A stretch of 64,000 nt of DNA from PALSA-612 sp963773055 (GCA_963773055.1 CAVYZL010000006.1:682001-746000), one strand, 5' to 3'; shown: positions 38,502-48,034, counted from the first letter of the stretch. Numbers and translations are program-made. Notes: a model not told the origin generated them from the letters alone.

Positions 38502-39511
38502 ATGAAGCGCATCATCGTTTCGCTCGCGGGCTCGCGCTCGCGGTGAGCGGTCGTCGCACTACCGGCGGCAGGCGGGCAACGAGCACCCTCGACCCGGCGT
38601 CGAAGTCCAGCATGGTCGGCGGGACTCTGTACCCGGCCTCCCGAGCCATCCTCTGCGAACACCGCGTTCCACGGTCAAGCAACGGATTCCGCACCATCGC
38701 CGGTCGGACGCCTACGCCGCAGGGACGATCCAGCAGTCGTCGGCTACAGCTGCGCGGTGGATTGGCCAAAGCAGAACGGCACCATCATCCGATGGGCGAC
38801 GTGTCGTCGGCCACGACGACCCAAGGTTCTCACGGGCAAGTTCAGCCGTGATCAATTTCCCGACACGGACTGGCGGCGGGCACCTACGTGCTCACCGATC
38901 ACGTTCACGTTCCAGGGGAAGCGACATCCTGACGTCGTGACGTCACGGTCTACTCGCTGGCGATCCCTTGCGCAAACGGGACTGTGGCACGGCCTTCTGT
39001 GCGCCCCGGCCGCCGCCGGTGGCCGTAGCCGAGCAGTAAGTCATCAGATCGACGCGTACGTTCAGGAGAGCCTGCCTATCGGGCGGCTCTCCGTCGTTAT
39101 GCGGTGCGGCTGAAGCAGATCGACCGGGTGTGACTCGAAGGGCTCATGAAGAACGACGCGCTGGTCAAGCCGATCTACAACCCCGAGGCGTTCGTCATGA
39201 GAAGAACGCCGCGACCAGGCGTCGCGCCGTTCCCCGCTCAAGTGGCGGCTGCTCGACTCGGCCGGGCGCACCGGCGACTGATCTGGTTGTGGCGGCAATC
39301 ACGGTAACCAGCTTGGGTTGCGCAGACCGCCGCGCCGACCGACCAGATCGGAGAGACGGCGAGCGTCGGCTCCGCTCTCCAGAACCTCGGTGACGGGTAC
39401 TACCAGCTCAACTGAAAGACGGCGAAGAGCTACGCCGCAACGTGCAAGACGATGCATCTCGACATCGATGACGGCGTCACCCACGACGCCTTCGTCGAGT
39501 TCACGAAGTAG
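38502..39511 (+). pseudogene. Decayed secreted protein with PxKF-like C-terminus
   Basis: ATG 38502 begins MKRIIVSLAG, a signal-peptide start with a Shine-Dalgarno, but stops appear within 15 codons. Shifting frame lets the signal peptide continue (LALAVSG, ALPAAG). Coding fragments in changing frames follow. The end is clear: NLGDGYYQLN then KTAKSYAATCKTMHLDID and HDAFVEFTK stop at TAG 39509, a typical C-terminal module of PxKF-type actinobacterial surface proteins, itself with one stop (TGA for TGG) inside. Several breaks are needed, more than elsewhere, and base composition is less GC-rich. Real decay or a poor assembly patch are both possible. Confidence 0.65.
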
Positions 39512-39530
39512 CGCCGACGGAAAGTCGCGA

Positions 39531-39554
39531 GCCCCGCGATTCGACTCGCGGGGC
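39531..39554 (+). terminator. Strong hairpin after the PxKF remnant
   Basis: GCCCCGCGA and TCGCGGGGC form a perfect 9-bp stem with loop TTCGAC, 20 bases after the stop at 39511. Only a weak T-rich tail (TCGTCTT) follows 12 bases later. Confidence 0.55.
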
Positions 39555-39566
39555 CTGAGCTCGTCT

Positions 39567-39572
39567 TAGGAT
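39567..39572 (+). promoter_or_regulatory. Putative leaderless -10 (TAGGAT)
   Basis: TAGGAT lies six bases before the GTG of the peptidase gene at 39579. Confidence 0.5.
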
Positions 39573-39578
39573 CTCTGC

Positions 39579-40684
39579 GTGGCGCGTGTCCTCGACCTCT
39601 TCCTCGAGCTCGCCGCGATTCCGAGCCCGCCCGGGGAGGAGCGCGTCGTCGCCGATCGCGTGACGGCGGAGCTCGAGTCGCTCGGTCTCGCGTCTCGGAG
39701 GACGACACGGGGCCGAGCATCGAGTCGACGATGGGCAGCCTGCTCGCGCGGCTCGAGCCGACGGCCGAGGGGACGCCGATCTTCCTCTGCGCGCACCTCG
39801 ACACGGTGCCCCCGCAGGGGCCGATCGAGCCGGTCGTCGAGGACGCTGTCGTTCGGAACGCCGGTGGGACGATCCTCGGCGCCGACAACAAGGCCGCGGT
39901 CGTGGCGATGGTCGAGGGAGCGCGGCGCGTGCTCGACGAGGGGCGTCCACACGCAGGGCTCGAGCTTCTCTTCACGGCCAAGGAGGAGGTCGGCCTTTGC
40001 GGCGCGTATGCGTTCGACCGCTCGCGGCTTCAGGCCGAGCTCGGCTACGTGTATGACCAGGCGGCGCCGATCGGGGAGATCGTGCTCGGTGCGCCCTCGG
40101 CCGTCGCGCTGGAGGTGATCTTCCGCGGCCGCGCAGCGCATGCGGGCATGGTTCCCGAGGACGGACGCTCGGCGATCGCGGCCGCGTCGCGCGCCATCGC
40201 GGACTTCCGCCTGGGCCGTATCGACGCGGAGACGAGTGCGAACGTCGGCGTCATCTCGGGAGGCACGGCCCGAAACATCGTCCCGGACACGTGCACGTTC
40301 TTCGCCGAGGTGCGGAGCCACGACGAGGCGAAGCTCGCGGACGTCGTCCGGGAGATGGAGGAGAGCTGCGCGTTCGCCGCCTCGCTCGGGGAGTGCGAGG
40401 TCGAGGTGCAGACAGATCGCAGCTACCGGTCATATCGTCTCCGCAAGAGCGACCCCGTCGTCCGCTTCGCGGAGGAGGCACTCAGCCGCTGCGGCTTCAC
40501 ACCGTCGTACTCCGTCATCGGCGGCGGGGCCGACGCGAACGTCTTCAACGAGCATGGGCTGCCCTGCGCTGTACTCGCGAACGGCATGGCGGAGATCCAC
40601 ACGCCGAACGAGCACATCGCCGTCGCCGACATCGAATCGATGGTCGACGTCACGCTCGCTCTTCTCGATGCCGCTGTCGCTTAG
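39579..40684 (+). CDS. M20-family (peptidase T-like) metallopeptidase (frame break)
   Basis: About 368 residues. MARVLDLFLELAAIPSPPGEE starts the protein. One base appears missing near 39690, after which MGSLLARLEP, AHLDTVPPQG (metal His/Asp), GADNKAAVVAM (bridging Asp), AKEEVGLCGA (catalytic Glu) and GGGADANVFNEHG follow. The small dimerisation domain contains AAHAGMVPEDGRSAI. It resembles tripeptidase T and related M20 enzymes. Starts at GTG with a leaderless -10. Its end overlaps the next gene by 17 bases. Confidence 0.82.
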
Positions 40685-41613
40685 GCGCGGGCGCGTCACC
40701 GCGGTCGTCGAGGCCCAGCCTGAGCTCGTCCGCTGCGAGGTGGATGGCGCCGCCGTGCGTCGCCTATCCCCGCCTGACGGGGCCGGTCGAGGAGGGCGAC
40801 GAGGTGGTCGTGAACGTCCAGGCGCGCGAGCTCGGGCTCGGCTCGGGCGGCTTCGACGTCCTCGTCGTCAATCTCACGCGCGGGCTCGACCTCGCCCCCG
40901 AGCCGGGAGCGCACGTGATGAAGCTCCCCTACACACCGCTGCAGCACGCGACCCTCCATGCCGAGGAGTTGGCGCCGCCTCCGGAGTCCCTCGCCGGGAT
41001 GCCGGTCGTCTGCTGCTCGCTGCACAGCCAGCTCGTGCCGGTTTGCGCGGGGATTGGCGGTGGCGTCTGCGTCGCCTACCTCCAGCTGCCGGGCGGCGCG
41101 TTGCCCGTCTCGCTCTCGGATGCCGTACGCGCGCTCAAGGATCGCAGGCTCCTGGAGACGGCGGTCGCCGTCGGCGCGTGTATCGACGGAGACGTCCACT
41201 GCGTCTCGACGGCGTCGGCGCTCGAGTGGACGAAGACGTCCGGCTACGACGTGGCCGTGTGCGGGATCGGGCCCGGCATCGTCGGCACCGGCACGTTCTT
41301 CGGCCACGGCGGGCTCGCCGCGGCGGAGGCCGTCAACGCCGCTGCTGCGCTCGGCGGGGAGCCGATCCTCGTCGAACGCAGATCGCAGGCCGACGAGCGC
41401 GAGCGCCACCGCGGCGTGTCTCATCACACCGGCGCGGCGCTGGCGGCAGCCCTGGTCGAGGTGCGGGTCGCGCAGGAGGACGACGCGGAGGGCTGGGAAG
41501 AGGCCTGCGAGGGCCTTCCGCTGTCGCACATGGGCCGCGGGCCGGACGAGGATCCGGCCTTCTTCGCCGCCGCCTTCGCCGCCGGTCGCGTCGCGCGCGG
41601 CATGATCCGTTGA
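40668..41613 (+). CDS. DUF3866 family protein (frame break)
   Basis: About 314 residues. ATG 40668 gives LRRGRVTAVVEAQPELVRCEVDG. One surplus base near 40748 then shifts the frame to CVAYPRLTGPVEEGDEVVVN. The remainder (HVMKLPYTPLQHATLHAEE, GIGPGIVGTGTFFGHGGLA, RHRGVSHHTGAALAA) is typical DUF3866, a conserved actinobacterial family of unknown function. Conserved HHTG and GTGTFFGHG suggest an enzyme. The stop shares a base with the aldo/keto reductase start. Confidence 0.8.
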
Positions 41614-42396
41614 TGGAAGAACGGACGCTCGGCCCGGTGATCGGCCTCGGGACGTCGAGGACGTTCAAGGGCGACCGGGCGCTGGCCCGTGACGTCGTCT
41701 CGGCCGCGCTCGAGTCCGGCACCCGCGTGATCGACACCTCGCCGATGTACGGCGAGGCGGAGGAGTCGCTGGCCTACGCGCTCGACGGCCAGCGCGACGG
41801 CGCGACGCTCGCGACGAAGATCTGGGCCGAAACGCTCGAGGAGGGCCGCGAGCAGTACGCGCGGCAGCTCGAGTGGTACGGCACGGTCGACGTCGAGCAG
41901 ATCCACAACCTCGTCAACTGGCGGGAGCACCTCGAGTGGATAGAGGCAGAGCGCGACGCCGGCAGGATCGGCGTCGTCGGCATCACGCACTGGCAGGCGT
42001 CGTCGTTTCCCGGGCTCGTCGAGGCGCTCGAGACGCGTCGCTTCGCGCAGGTGCAGCTGCCGTACAACCCGCTCGAGCGCGACTGCGAGCGGGAGCTCCT
42101 GCCGCTCGCAGAGGAGCTCGGCGCTCTCGGTGATCGTCATGCGGCCGTTCGGCGACGGCGACCTCCTGCACCGGTGGCCCTCGGCCGAGGCACTCGCGCC
42201 GCTGCGGCCCTTCGGCATCGAGACGTGGCCGCAGGCGCTCCTCAAGTGGGTGTTGTCCGACGAGCGGATCGACGTCGCGATCCCTGCCACCAAGCACCCT
42301 GAGCGCACGCGGGAGAACGCGGCCGCCGGGTCGCCCCCGTGGCTGGGCGAGGCCGAGCGGGACTACGTCGCCGAGCTCGCTCGAGCCTCGCGTTAG
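41613..42396 (+). CDS. Aldo/keto reductase (frame break)
   Basis: About 260 residues, short for the family. VIGLGTSRTFKGD, the catalytic tetrad region DTSPMYGEAEESL (Asp and Tyr), LATKIW (Lys) and HNLVNW (His) are present. One surplus base near 42123 separates LAEELG from SVIVMRPFGDGDLL. The C-terminus has IPATKHPERTRENA. NAD(P)H-linked reduction of an unknown carbonyl. The start ATG overlaps the DUF3866 stop by one base, and its TAG stop begins the -10 of ald. Confidence 0.82.
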
Positions 42397-42399
42397 GCT
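42394..42399 (+). promoter_or_regulatory. Putative -10 (TAGGCT) for ald overlapping the upstream stop
   Basis: TAGGCT begins with the aldo/keto reductase TAG stop and lies 11 bases before the ald ATG, leaving at most a very short leader. Confidence 0.4.
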
Positions 42400-42410
42400 T
42401 CCCGCGCCTC

Positions 42411-43511
42411 ATGAGGATTGGCGTCGTCAAGGAGATCAAGACCGACGAGCACCGCGTCGCGCTGACGCCGGCCGGTGCGCGCGAGCTCGTGCGGGCGGGC
42501 CACGACGTCGTACTCGAGACGGGTGCGGGCGAGGGCAGCGCCTTCCCGAACGCCGCCTACGAGGCGGTCGGCGCGAGGATGGCGGCGGTCGAGGATGTCT
42601 GGCGTACGGCCGAGCTCCTCCTGAAGGTGAAGGAGCCGATCGCCAGCGAGTACGGCTACCTCCGCGACGACCTCGTGCTCTTCACGTACCTCCATCTCGC
42701 CGCGGACGAGCCGCTCACCCGTGCGCTCGTCGACTCGGGCGTCGCGGCGGTCGCGTACGAGACGGTCGAGACGGAGGATCGCCAGCTGCCGCTGCTCGCG
42801 CCGATGAGCGAGGTCGCCGGCAGGCTCGCGACGCAGATGGGCGCGTGGGCCCTCGAGAAGCCACAGGGCGGCCGCGGCATCCTGCTCGGGGGCGTCCCTG
42901 GCGTGCCGCCGGCCAAGGTGCTCGTGATCGGCGGCGGCATCGTCGGCTACAACGCGGCGCTGATCGCGGTCGGCATGCAGGCGGACGTCTGGGTGCTCGA
43001 CAAGTCCGTCGAGCGGATGCGTGACCTCGAGATGATGCTCGACGGCCGCATCACGCTCGCGATGTCGACGGAGCTGCAGATCGAGGAGTCGGTGCAGGAC
43101 GCGGATCTCGTGATCGGCGCCGTGCTGATCCCCGGCGCGCGCGCTCCCAAGCTGATCACGCGCGCGATGTTGCCGACGATGAAGCCGGGCTCGGTCCTCG
43201 TCGACGTCGCCATCGACCAGGGCGGGTGCGCGGAGACGTCACGGCCGACGACGCACTCGGAGCCGACGTACGTCGTCGATCACGTCGTCCACTACTGCGT
43301 CGCGAACATGCCCGGCGCGATGCCGATCACGTCGACCAAGGCGTTGACGAACGTCACGCTTCCGTACATCGAGGCGATTGCGAAGCACGGTCTTGCGGCT
43401 GCCGTCTCGAAGAGCACGGCACTCGCGCGAGGCGTCAACGTGCTCGGCGGCAAGGTGACGTACGAAGCAGTGGCCGAGGCACACGGCCTCGACTACGCAC
43501 CGCTCGCCTAG
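42411..43511 (+). CDS. ald: Alanine dehydrogenase
   Basis: 366 residues. MRIGVVKEIKTDEHRVALTPAG is the standard N-terminus. LKVKEPIASEY, LFTYLHLAAD and the NAD loop VIGGGIVGYNA near residue 171 follow, with CVANMPGAMPITST near the end. It interconverts L-alanine and pyruvate plus ammonia. It is bordered by a convergent 47-residue membrane protein gene whose stop overlaps its own. Confidence 0.96.
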   Translation: MRIGVVKEIKTDEHRVALTPAGARELVRAGHDVVLETGAGEGSAFPNAAYEAVGARMAAVEDVWRTAELLLKVKEPIASEYGYLRDDLVLFTYLHLAADEPLTRALVDSGVAAVAYETVETEDRQLPLLAPMSEVAGRLATQMGAWALEKPQGGRGILLGGVPGVPPAKVLVIGGGIVGYNAALIAVGMQADVWVLDKSVERMRDLEMMLDGRITLAMSTELQIEESVQDADLVIGAVLIPGARAPKLITRAMLPTMKPGSVLVDVAIDQGGCAETSRPTTHSEPTYVVDHVVHYCVANMPGAMPITSTKALTNVTLPYIEAIAKHGLAAAVSKSTALARGVNVLGGKVTYEAVAEAHGLDYAPLA

Positions 43512-43651
43512 CTCGCCGGAGGCGAGCTCTTGAAAGACTTGCTCGGCGAGACCTTGACGACCACCCAGGTCACGCCCGCGGCCATCCCGATGATCGTCGG
43601 GATGAAGACGAGGACGCCTAGCAGGCCGAGGGCGGTGCTCATGAGGCTCAT
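43508..43651 (-). CDS. 47-residue single-helix membrane protein
   Basis: A small frame on the minus strand encodes MSLMSTALGLLGVLVFIPTI, then IGMAAGVTWVVVKVSPSKSF and a short serine/proline tail. Residues 6-33 form one strong membrane helix ending in lysines. It fills exactly the gap between ald and deoB. TATTGT on the minus strand is directly before the first ATG and nine bases before the second (43642), so Met4 may be the true start. No family name is known to me. The helix and clean fit make it credible. Confidence 0.7.
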   Translation of the reverse strand: MSLMSTALGLLGVLVFIPTIIGMAAGVTWVVVKVSPSKSFKSSPPAS

Positions 43652-43656
43652 ACAAT
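43651..43656 (+). promoter_or_regulatory. Putative leaderless -10 (TACAAT) for deoB
   Basis: TACAAT lies six bases before the deoB ATG and overlaps the minus-strand TATTGT of the divergent small gene. Confidence 0.6.
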
Positions 43657-43657
43657 A
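43652..43657 (-). promoter_or_regulatory. Putative -10 (TATTGT) for the small membrane protein
   Basis: Minus-strand TATTGT shares five base pairs with the deoB TACAAT. It is nine bases before the second ATG of the small gene. Confidence 0.45.
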
Positions 43658-43662
43658 GCCCC

Positions 43663-44829
43663 ATGCCTCGCGCGTGCGTGATCGTGCTGGACGGCGTGGG
43701 CGCGGGCGCCCTGCCGGACGCAGCAGAGTTCGGAGACGACGAGTCGGACACGCTCGGAAACGTCTCGCGCGCCGTCGGCGGGCTCGACCTGCCGAACATG
43801 GAGGCCCTGGGCCTCGGCAACGTCGCGGATCTCGAAGGCGTGGCGGCGATGCCTGGCGCGCCCGCGGTCGCCGGCCGGCTGCTCGAGCGCTCGAAGGGCA
43901 AGGACACGACGCTCGGGCACTGGGAGATGATGGGCATCGTCACGCCGCAGGCGCTGCCGACGTACCCGCACGGCTTTCCCCACGACGTGATCGACCCGTT
44001 CATGCACGAGACGGCGCGCGGCGTGCTCGGCAACAAGCCGGCCTCCGGGACGGAGATCATCCAGGAGCTCGGCGAGGAGCACCAGGAGACGGGCAAGTGG
44101 ATCGTCTACACGTCGGCGGACTCGGTCTTCCAGATCGCGGCGCACGAGGAGACGATCCCCCTCGAGGAGCTCTACGCGGGCTGCCGTACGGCGCGCGGGA
44201 TCCTCACCGGAAAGCACGCGGTCGGGCGCGTGATCGCGCGGCCGTTCATCGGCGAGCCCGGGAACTACGAGCGGACGCCGAACCGCCACGACTTCTCGCT
44301 CGAGCCTCGGCGGCCGAACTACCTGACGCTCGTGCGCGAAGCCGGCGGCGAGGTGCATGGCGTCGGGAAGATCCCCGACATCTTCGCCCACCTCGACATG
44401 GACGCCGAGCACCCCACGAAGTCGAACGTCGAGGGGATCACGACGACGGAGCAGCTGCTGCGCGACATCGACTCCGGCTTCGTGTTCACGAATCTCGTCG
44501 AGACCGACATGCTCTGGGGCCACCGCAACGACCCCGAGAACTTCCATCGCTGCCTGCAGGACTTCGACCGCCGCCTTCCCGACATCCTCGACGCGCTGCG
44601 GCCCGGCGACCTGCTGATCGTCACCTCCGACCACGGCATCGATCCGACGACCGCGTCGACCGACCACTCGCGGGAGTACGGGATGCTGCTCTGCTACGTG
44701 CACGGCAAGAACGCGGCGGGGCACATCCACGAGGGCGAGTTCGGAGACGTGGGCGCGACGGTGAATCTCTGGCTCGGCGGCAAGTCCGCCTCGCGCCGCC
44801 TGTCCGGCACGCCGATCGTCGAGCCCTAG
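43663..44829 (+). CDS. deoB: Phosphopentomutase
   Basis: 388 residues. Alkaline-phosphatase-like fold with metal residues in VIVLDGVGAGALPDA, DESDTLGN and the late TSDHGIDPTTASTDHSRE. The GKDTTLGHWEMMG core is diagnostic. It interconverts ribose/deoxyribose 1- and 5-phosphates. The next gene, a pyrimidine-nucleoside phosphorylase, makes its 1-phosphate substrate, so the pair forms a nucleoside salvage operon. Confidence 0.96.
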   Translation: MPRACVIVLDGVGAGALPDAAEFGDDESDTLGNVSRAVGGLDLPNMEALGLGNVADLEGVAAMPGAPAVAGRLLERSKGKDTTLGHWEMMGIVTPQALPTYPHGFPHDVIDPFMHETARGVLGNKPASGTEIIQELGEEHQETGKWIVYTSADSVFQIAAHEETIPLEELYAGCRTARGILTGKHAVGRVIARPFIGEPGNYERTPNRHDFSLEPRRPNYLTLVREAGGEVHGVGKIPDIFAHLDMDAEHPTKSNVEGITTTEQLLRDIDSGFVFTNLVETDMLWGHRNDPENFHRCLQDFDRRLPDILDALRPGDLLIVTSDHGIDPTTASTDHSREYGMLLCYVHGKNAAGHIHEGEFGDVGATVNLWLGGKSASRRLSGTPIVEP

Positions 44830-44836
44830 CGTCGGC

Positions 44837-46136
44837 GTGATCCGCCCGGCCGAGCTGATCGAGCGGAAGCGGCGCGGGGAGGAGCTGGCGCTCGGACGAG
44901 CTGGGCGAGCTGGTCCTCGGCTACGCGCGCGGGGAGGTGCCCGACTACCAGATGTCGGCGTTCCTGATGGCGGTCTGCTTCCGCGGCCTGACCTCTGCGG
45001 AGACGTTCGCGCTGACGGACGCGATGATCCGGAGCGGCGAGACGATCGACCTGCACGGCGCGCTCGGCCGCAAGGTCGTCGACAAGCACTCGACCGGCGG
45101 GGTGGGGGACAAGACGTCGCTCGCGGTCGGCCCGATCGTCGCGGCGTGCGGTGTCCCGTTCGGGAAGATGTCCGGCCGGGGCCTCGGCCACACCGGAGGC
45201 ACGCTCGACAAGCTCGAGTCGATTCCCGGCTTCCGCGTCGAGCTCTCCGTCGAAGAGCTGATCGCGCAGGTCAAGAACGTCGGCATCGCGATCGTCGGGC
45301 AGACCGCCGACCTCGTGCCGGCGGACAAGCTGCTCTACGCCCTCCGCGACGTGACGGCGACGGTCGACGAGGTCTCGCTGATCGCGGCGAGCATCATGTC
45401 GAAGAAGATCGCGGGCGGCGCCGACGCGATCGTCCTCGACGTCAAAGTGGGAGACGGCGCGTTCATGAAGACGCTCGACGACGCGCGCGAGCTCGCGCGC
45501 GCGATGCTCTCGCTGGGGCGGGAGGCGGGCCGGGAGACGGTCTGCATGCTGACGGACATGGATCAGCCGCTCGGGCAGGCGGTCGGGAATGCGCTCGAGA
45601 TCCGCGAGGCGCTCGCCACCGTGCGTGGCGACGGGCCGTCCGACTTCACCGAGCTCGTGCTCTCTGCCTGTGCGCACCTGCTAGCGCTTTCCGACCTCGG
45701 CGTGGACGAGGCCGAGGGCCGGCGGAGGGCGGAGGCTGTCGTTGCGGACGGGTCCGCCGCCGAGGTCTGGGAGCGCTGGATCGCCGCGCAGGGTGGCAAC
45801 CCTGACGAGAAGGCGCTTCCCGCCGCGCCGGTCGTGCGCGACGTCGTCGCTCGAGACGGCGGCGTCGTCAAGCGCCTCGGCGCGATAGCGGTCGGTGTAG
45901 CCGCGATGCACCTCGGCGCGGGGCGCCAGTCGAAGGACGACGAGATCGACCATGCGGTCGGCGTCGTCTGCCGGGTGAAGCGCGGAGATCACGTCGTCGC
46001 CGGCGACGTCCTCGCCGAGATCCACGCGCGGGACGACGCGTCGGCCGCGGCTGCCGTCGACGAGGTGCTGGCCGCCTACGAGCTCGGCGACATCGCACCA
46101 GCAGATCGCGACATCGTGCTCGAAACGATGCGTTAG
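44837..46136 (+). CDS. pdp: Pyrimidine-nucleoside phosphorylase (frame break)
   Basis: About 432 residues. PAELIERKRRGEEL starts the protein. One surplus G near 44895 shifts the frame to DELGELVLGYARGEVPDYQMSA-type sequence. The phosphate-binding KHSTGGVGDKTSL and GRGLGHTGGTLDKLESIPG motifs are diagnostic of thymidine/pyrimidine phosphorylases, with VSLIAASIMSKKIA in the catalytic domain and a C-terminal biotinyl-like beta fold. It splits thymidine or uridine with phosphate. TAGCGT, starting at the deoB stop, is four bases before the GTG, closer than in other genes. Confidence 0.9.
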
Positions 46137-46204
46137 GTCGCGCGACGCGAGCCAGAAGAGAGGGCCGCGTCAGCTGCGCGCTCGCGCAGGCGAGGGAGAT
46201 TCGG

Positions 46205-46693
46205 TCATGGATCGAGTCGGAGCACGACCTCGTCCGCTTCCTCGTTGCGCCCGTGAGCGAACTCGCGCCCTTTGCCCACGATCAGGAAACCGCACTTCGT
46301 CAACACGCGAATCGACCCGGCGTTGTCGCTCGCAGCGTGAGCGTAAAGCGGGCGGGTTGCTTCCAGCTGTAAGAACTCTTGTAGGGCATGCGTGGCAATA
46401 CCGCGGCTCCAATCTTCACGGCCGATCCAATAAGTGACCTCGCGGTGACCTTCCAGGTCGAAGCTTCCAATGTGACCCACGACTCGACCGTCGATCTCGA
46501 TGGCCCTGTTCGTCGTAGAGCCGTCGCTCCTAAGCCGCGCCCACCGCCGCTGGAAGGTCGCTCGATCATCGGCCTCCGGCGAGGTGAACGCGGCCATCCG
46601 TCTGGCGTCGCGATCCTTCGAGTGCTCGAACAGCACGTCGAGATCACGATCTTCGATCTCGCGAAGGACAAGCCGTCCCCAGCCCTCTCGCAT
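46205..46693 (-). CDS. GNAT acetyltransferase (RimJ/RimL-like)
   Basis: 162 residues. LVLREIEDRDLDVLFEHS, VTYWIGREDWSRGIATHALQEFL (acetyl-CoA loop) and ASDNAGSIRVLTKCGF are standard for RimL-type N-acetyltransferases. Its codons use visibly more A and T at third positions than those of neighbours, hinting at recent transfer. ATG start with TAGGGT eight bases upstream. It follows the minus-strand cupin gene. Confidence 0.85.
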   Translation of the reverse strand: MREGWGRLVLREIEDRDLDVLFEHSKDRDARRMAAFTSPEADDRATFQRRWARLRSDGSTTNRAIEIDGRVVGHIGSFDLEGHREVTYWIGREDWSRGIATHALQEFLQLEATRPLYAHAASDNAGSIRVLTKCGFLIVGKGREFAHGRNEEADEVVLRLDP

Positions 46694-46701
46694 GCCCGTT
46701 A

Positions 46702-46707
46702 ACCCTA
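46702..46707 (-). promoter_or_regulatory. Putative leaderless -10 (TAGGGT) overlapping the cupin stop
   Basis: Minus-strand TAGGGT starts with the TAG stop of the upstream cupin gene and lies eight bases before the acetyltransferase ATG. Confidence 0.45.
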
Positions 46708-47115
46708 ACTGCGTTGGTCAGCCCACCAGTCGCGCTGGCCATCGACGTCTTCGCGCGGATCCTCGCCGAGATTGGGCGCGCCGATGACGAGGATCTCGAG
46801 GCCGTCTGGCCCGGCCTCGTAGCCTCGCCACGTACCGGGCGGGACGCGCACCGCGTCCCATTCTTCGAGCTCGACGATCTCGTCGTCGACTTTCATCCGC
46901 CCGCTCCCGCGCAGGACCACGTACACCTCCTCCTGCTTCATGTGTGTGTGGCCGTACGGAAAGCGATAGCCGGGCGGGACGCGCTGGTAGCTCAGGGCGG
47001 ACTTCTCGAGCCCGAGTGCCTTGGTCGCCGCACGGAACTCCAGGTCCGGCGCGCCGTCGAACCTCGGGCCGATGTCCTCCAGATCTTCCTTGATGTTCCT
47101 GAGCGTGAACGGCAG
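46705..47115 (-). CDS. Cupin protein with probable CTG start
   Basis: 136 residues. GYRFPYGHTHMKQEEVYVVLRGSG is a classic cupin motif 1 with HxH and glutamate, and VRVPPGTWRGYEAG is motif 2. The family's usual N-terminus (xPFTLRNIKEDLED) begins here at CTG. No ATG, GTG or TTG is nearby in frame. TACGAT lies seven bases before the CTG on the minus strand, supporting a leaderless CTG start. Function unknown. Unlike the four tandem cupins it keeps both metal histidines in motif 1. Confidence 0.75.
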   Translation of the reverse strand: MPFTLRNIKEDLEDIGPRFDGAPDLEFRAATKALGLEKSALSYQRVPPGYRFPYGHTHMKQEEVYVVLRGSGRMKVDDEIVELEEWDAVRVPPGTWRGYEAGPDGLEILVIGAPNLGEDPREDVDGQRDWWADQRS

Positions 47116-47122
47116 GGGCCCA

Positions 47123-47128
47123 ATCGTA
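47123..47128 (-). promoter_or_regulatory. Putative leaderless -10 (TACGAT)
   Basis: Minus-strand TACGAT lies seven bases before CTG 47115 and is the main evidence for that start. Confidence 0.45.
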
Positions 47129-47181
47129 AGGCACCGCGCAGGAACTTCCGAGTCGGCTCGCGCCAATGAGCCGTTGAGGGA

Positions 47182-47187
47182 TAGCGT
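47182..47187 (+). promoter_or_regulatory. Putative leaderless -10 (TAGCGT) for mutM
   Basis: TAGCGT lies six bases before the mutM ATG. Confidence 0.5.
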
Positions 47188-47193
47188 CCGGGC

Positions 47194-47991
47194 ATGCCCG
47201 AGCTGCCGGAGGTCGAGACGTACCGCGCGGCGCTCGAGCCGCGCCTCGTCGGCCGGACGTTCCGGCGTGTCGAGATCCTCGACCCAAGGCTGACGCGGCC
47301 GATCGATCCGGTCGAGGTCGCGGCCGAGCTCGAGGGAGAGCGCGTTGCGTCGGTCGATCGGCGCGGCAAGTACCTCGTCGTCCGCTTCGAGAGCGGTCTC
47401 GCGCTGCTCGTCCATCTGCGGATGACGGGCGGGTTTCCGACCGGCGACGCGACACACGTGCGCGCGTCGGTGGAGCTCTCGGCAGACGAGCGGCTCCGCT
47501 ACCGCGACGTGCGGCGTTTCGGCACGTGGCTGGTGTTGTCGCCGGACGAGCTCGATGCGTATCTCGCTGAGCGGCTCGGCCGGGAGCCGCTCGAGCGCGG
47601 GTTCGACTCGCGGTATCTCGCTGCGAAGCTCGGCGCGAGGCGCGCGCCGGTGAAGGCGCTCCTCCTCGACCAGCGCGTCGTCGCCGGGCTCGGGAACATC
47701 TATGCCGACGAGGCGCTCTGGTGGGCGCGGATCCATCCCCTGCGGCCCGGGAACGACCTGACGGCGGACGAGGTTCGCGCGCTCGTGCGAGGCGTGCGGA
47801 CCGCAATCCGCAGAGGCATCGAGCGCCAGGGCGCCGACCTCGGCGACGGGGCGTACACGCTCGGGGCGATGCAGGACGAGTTCCGTGTCTACGGACGGAC
47901 CGGCGAGCCGTGCCGGCGCTGCCGGACGCCGATCGAGAAGACCAGGACGGGCGGCCGCGGGACGCATTTCTGTCCCGCATGCCAGCGGTGA
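47194..47991 (+). CDS. mutM: Formamidopyrimidine-DNA glycosylase
   Basis: 265 residues. Catalytic Pro2 and Glu3 in MPELPEVETYR, the lysine in RRGKYLVV near residue 56, LGNIYADEALWWARIHP with the helix-two-turn-helix, and a C-terminal zinc finger with CRRC and CPAC pairs. It removes 8-oxoguanine and other oxidised purines. Starts at ATG with a leaderless -10. Confidence 0.95.
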   Translation: MPELPEVETYRAALEPRLVGRTFRRVEILDPRLTRPIDPVEVAAELEGERVASVDRRGKYLVVRFESGLALLVHLRMTGGFPTGDATHVRASVELSADERLRYRDVRRFGTWLVLSPDELDAYLAERLGREPLERGFDSRYLAAKLGARRAPVKALLLDQRVVAGLGNIYADEALWWARIHPLRPGNDLTADEVRALVRGVRTAIRRGIERQGADLGDGAYTLGAMQDEFRVYGRTGEPCRRCRTPIEKTRTGGRGTHFCPACQR

Positions 47992-48034
47992 CGGGCGTCG
48001 CCTGGCCCCCAGCCGGAACGGCCAGCGGCCGCTC

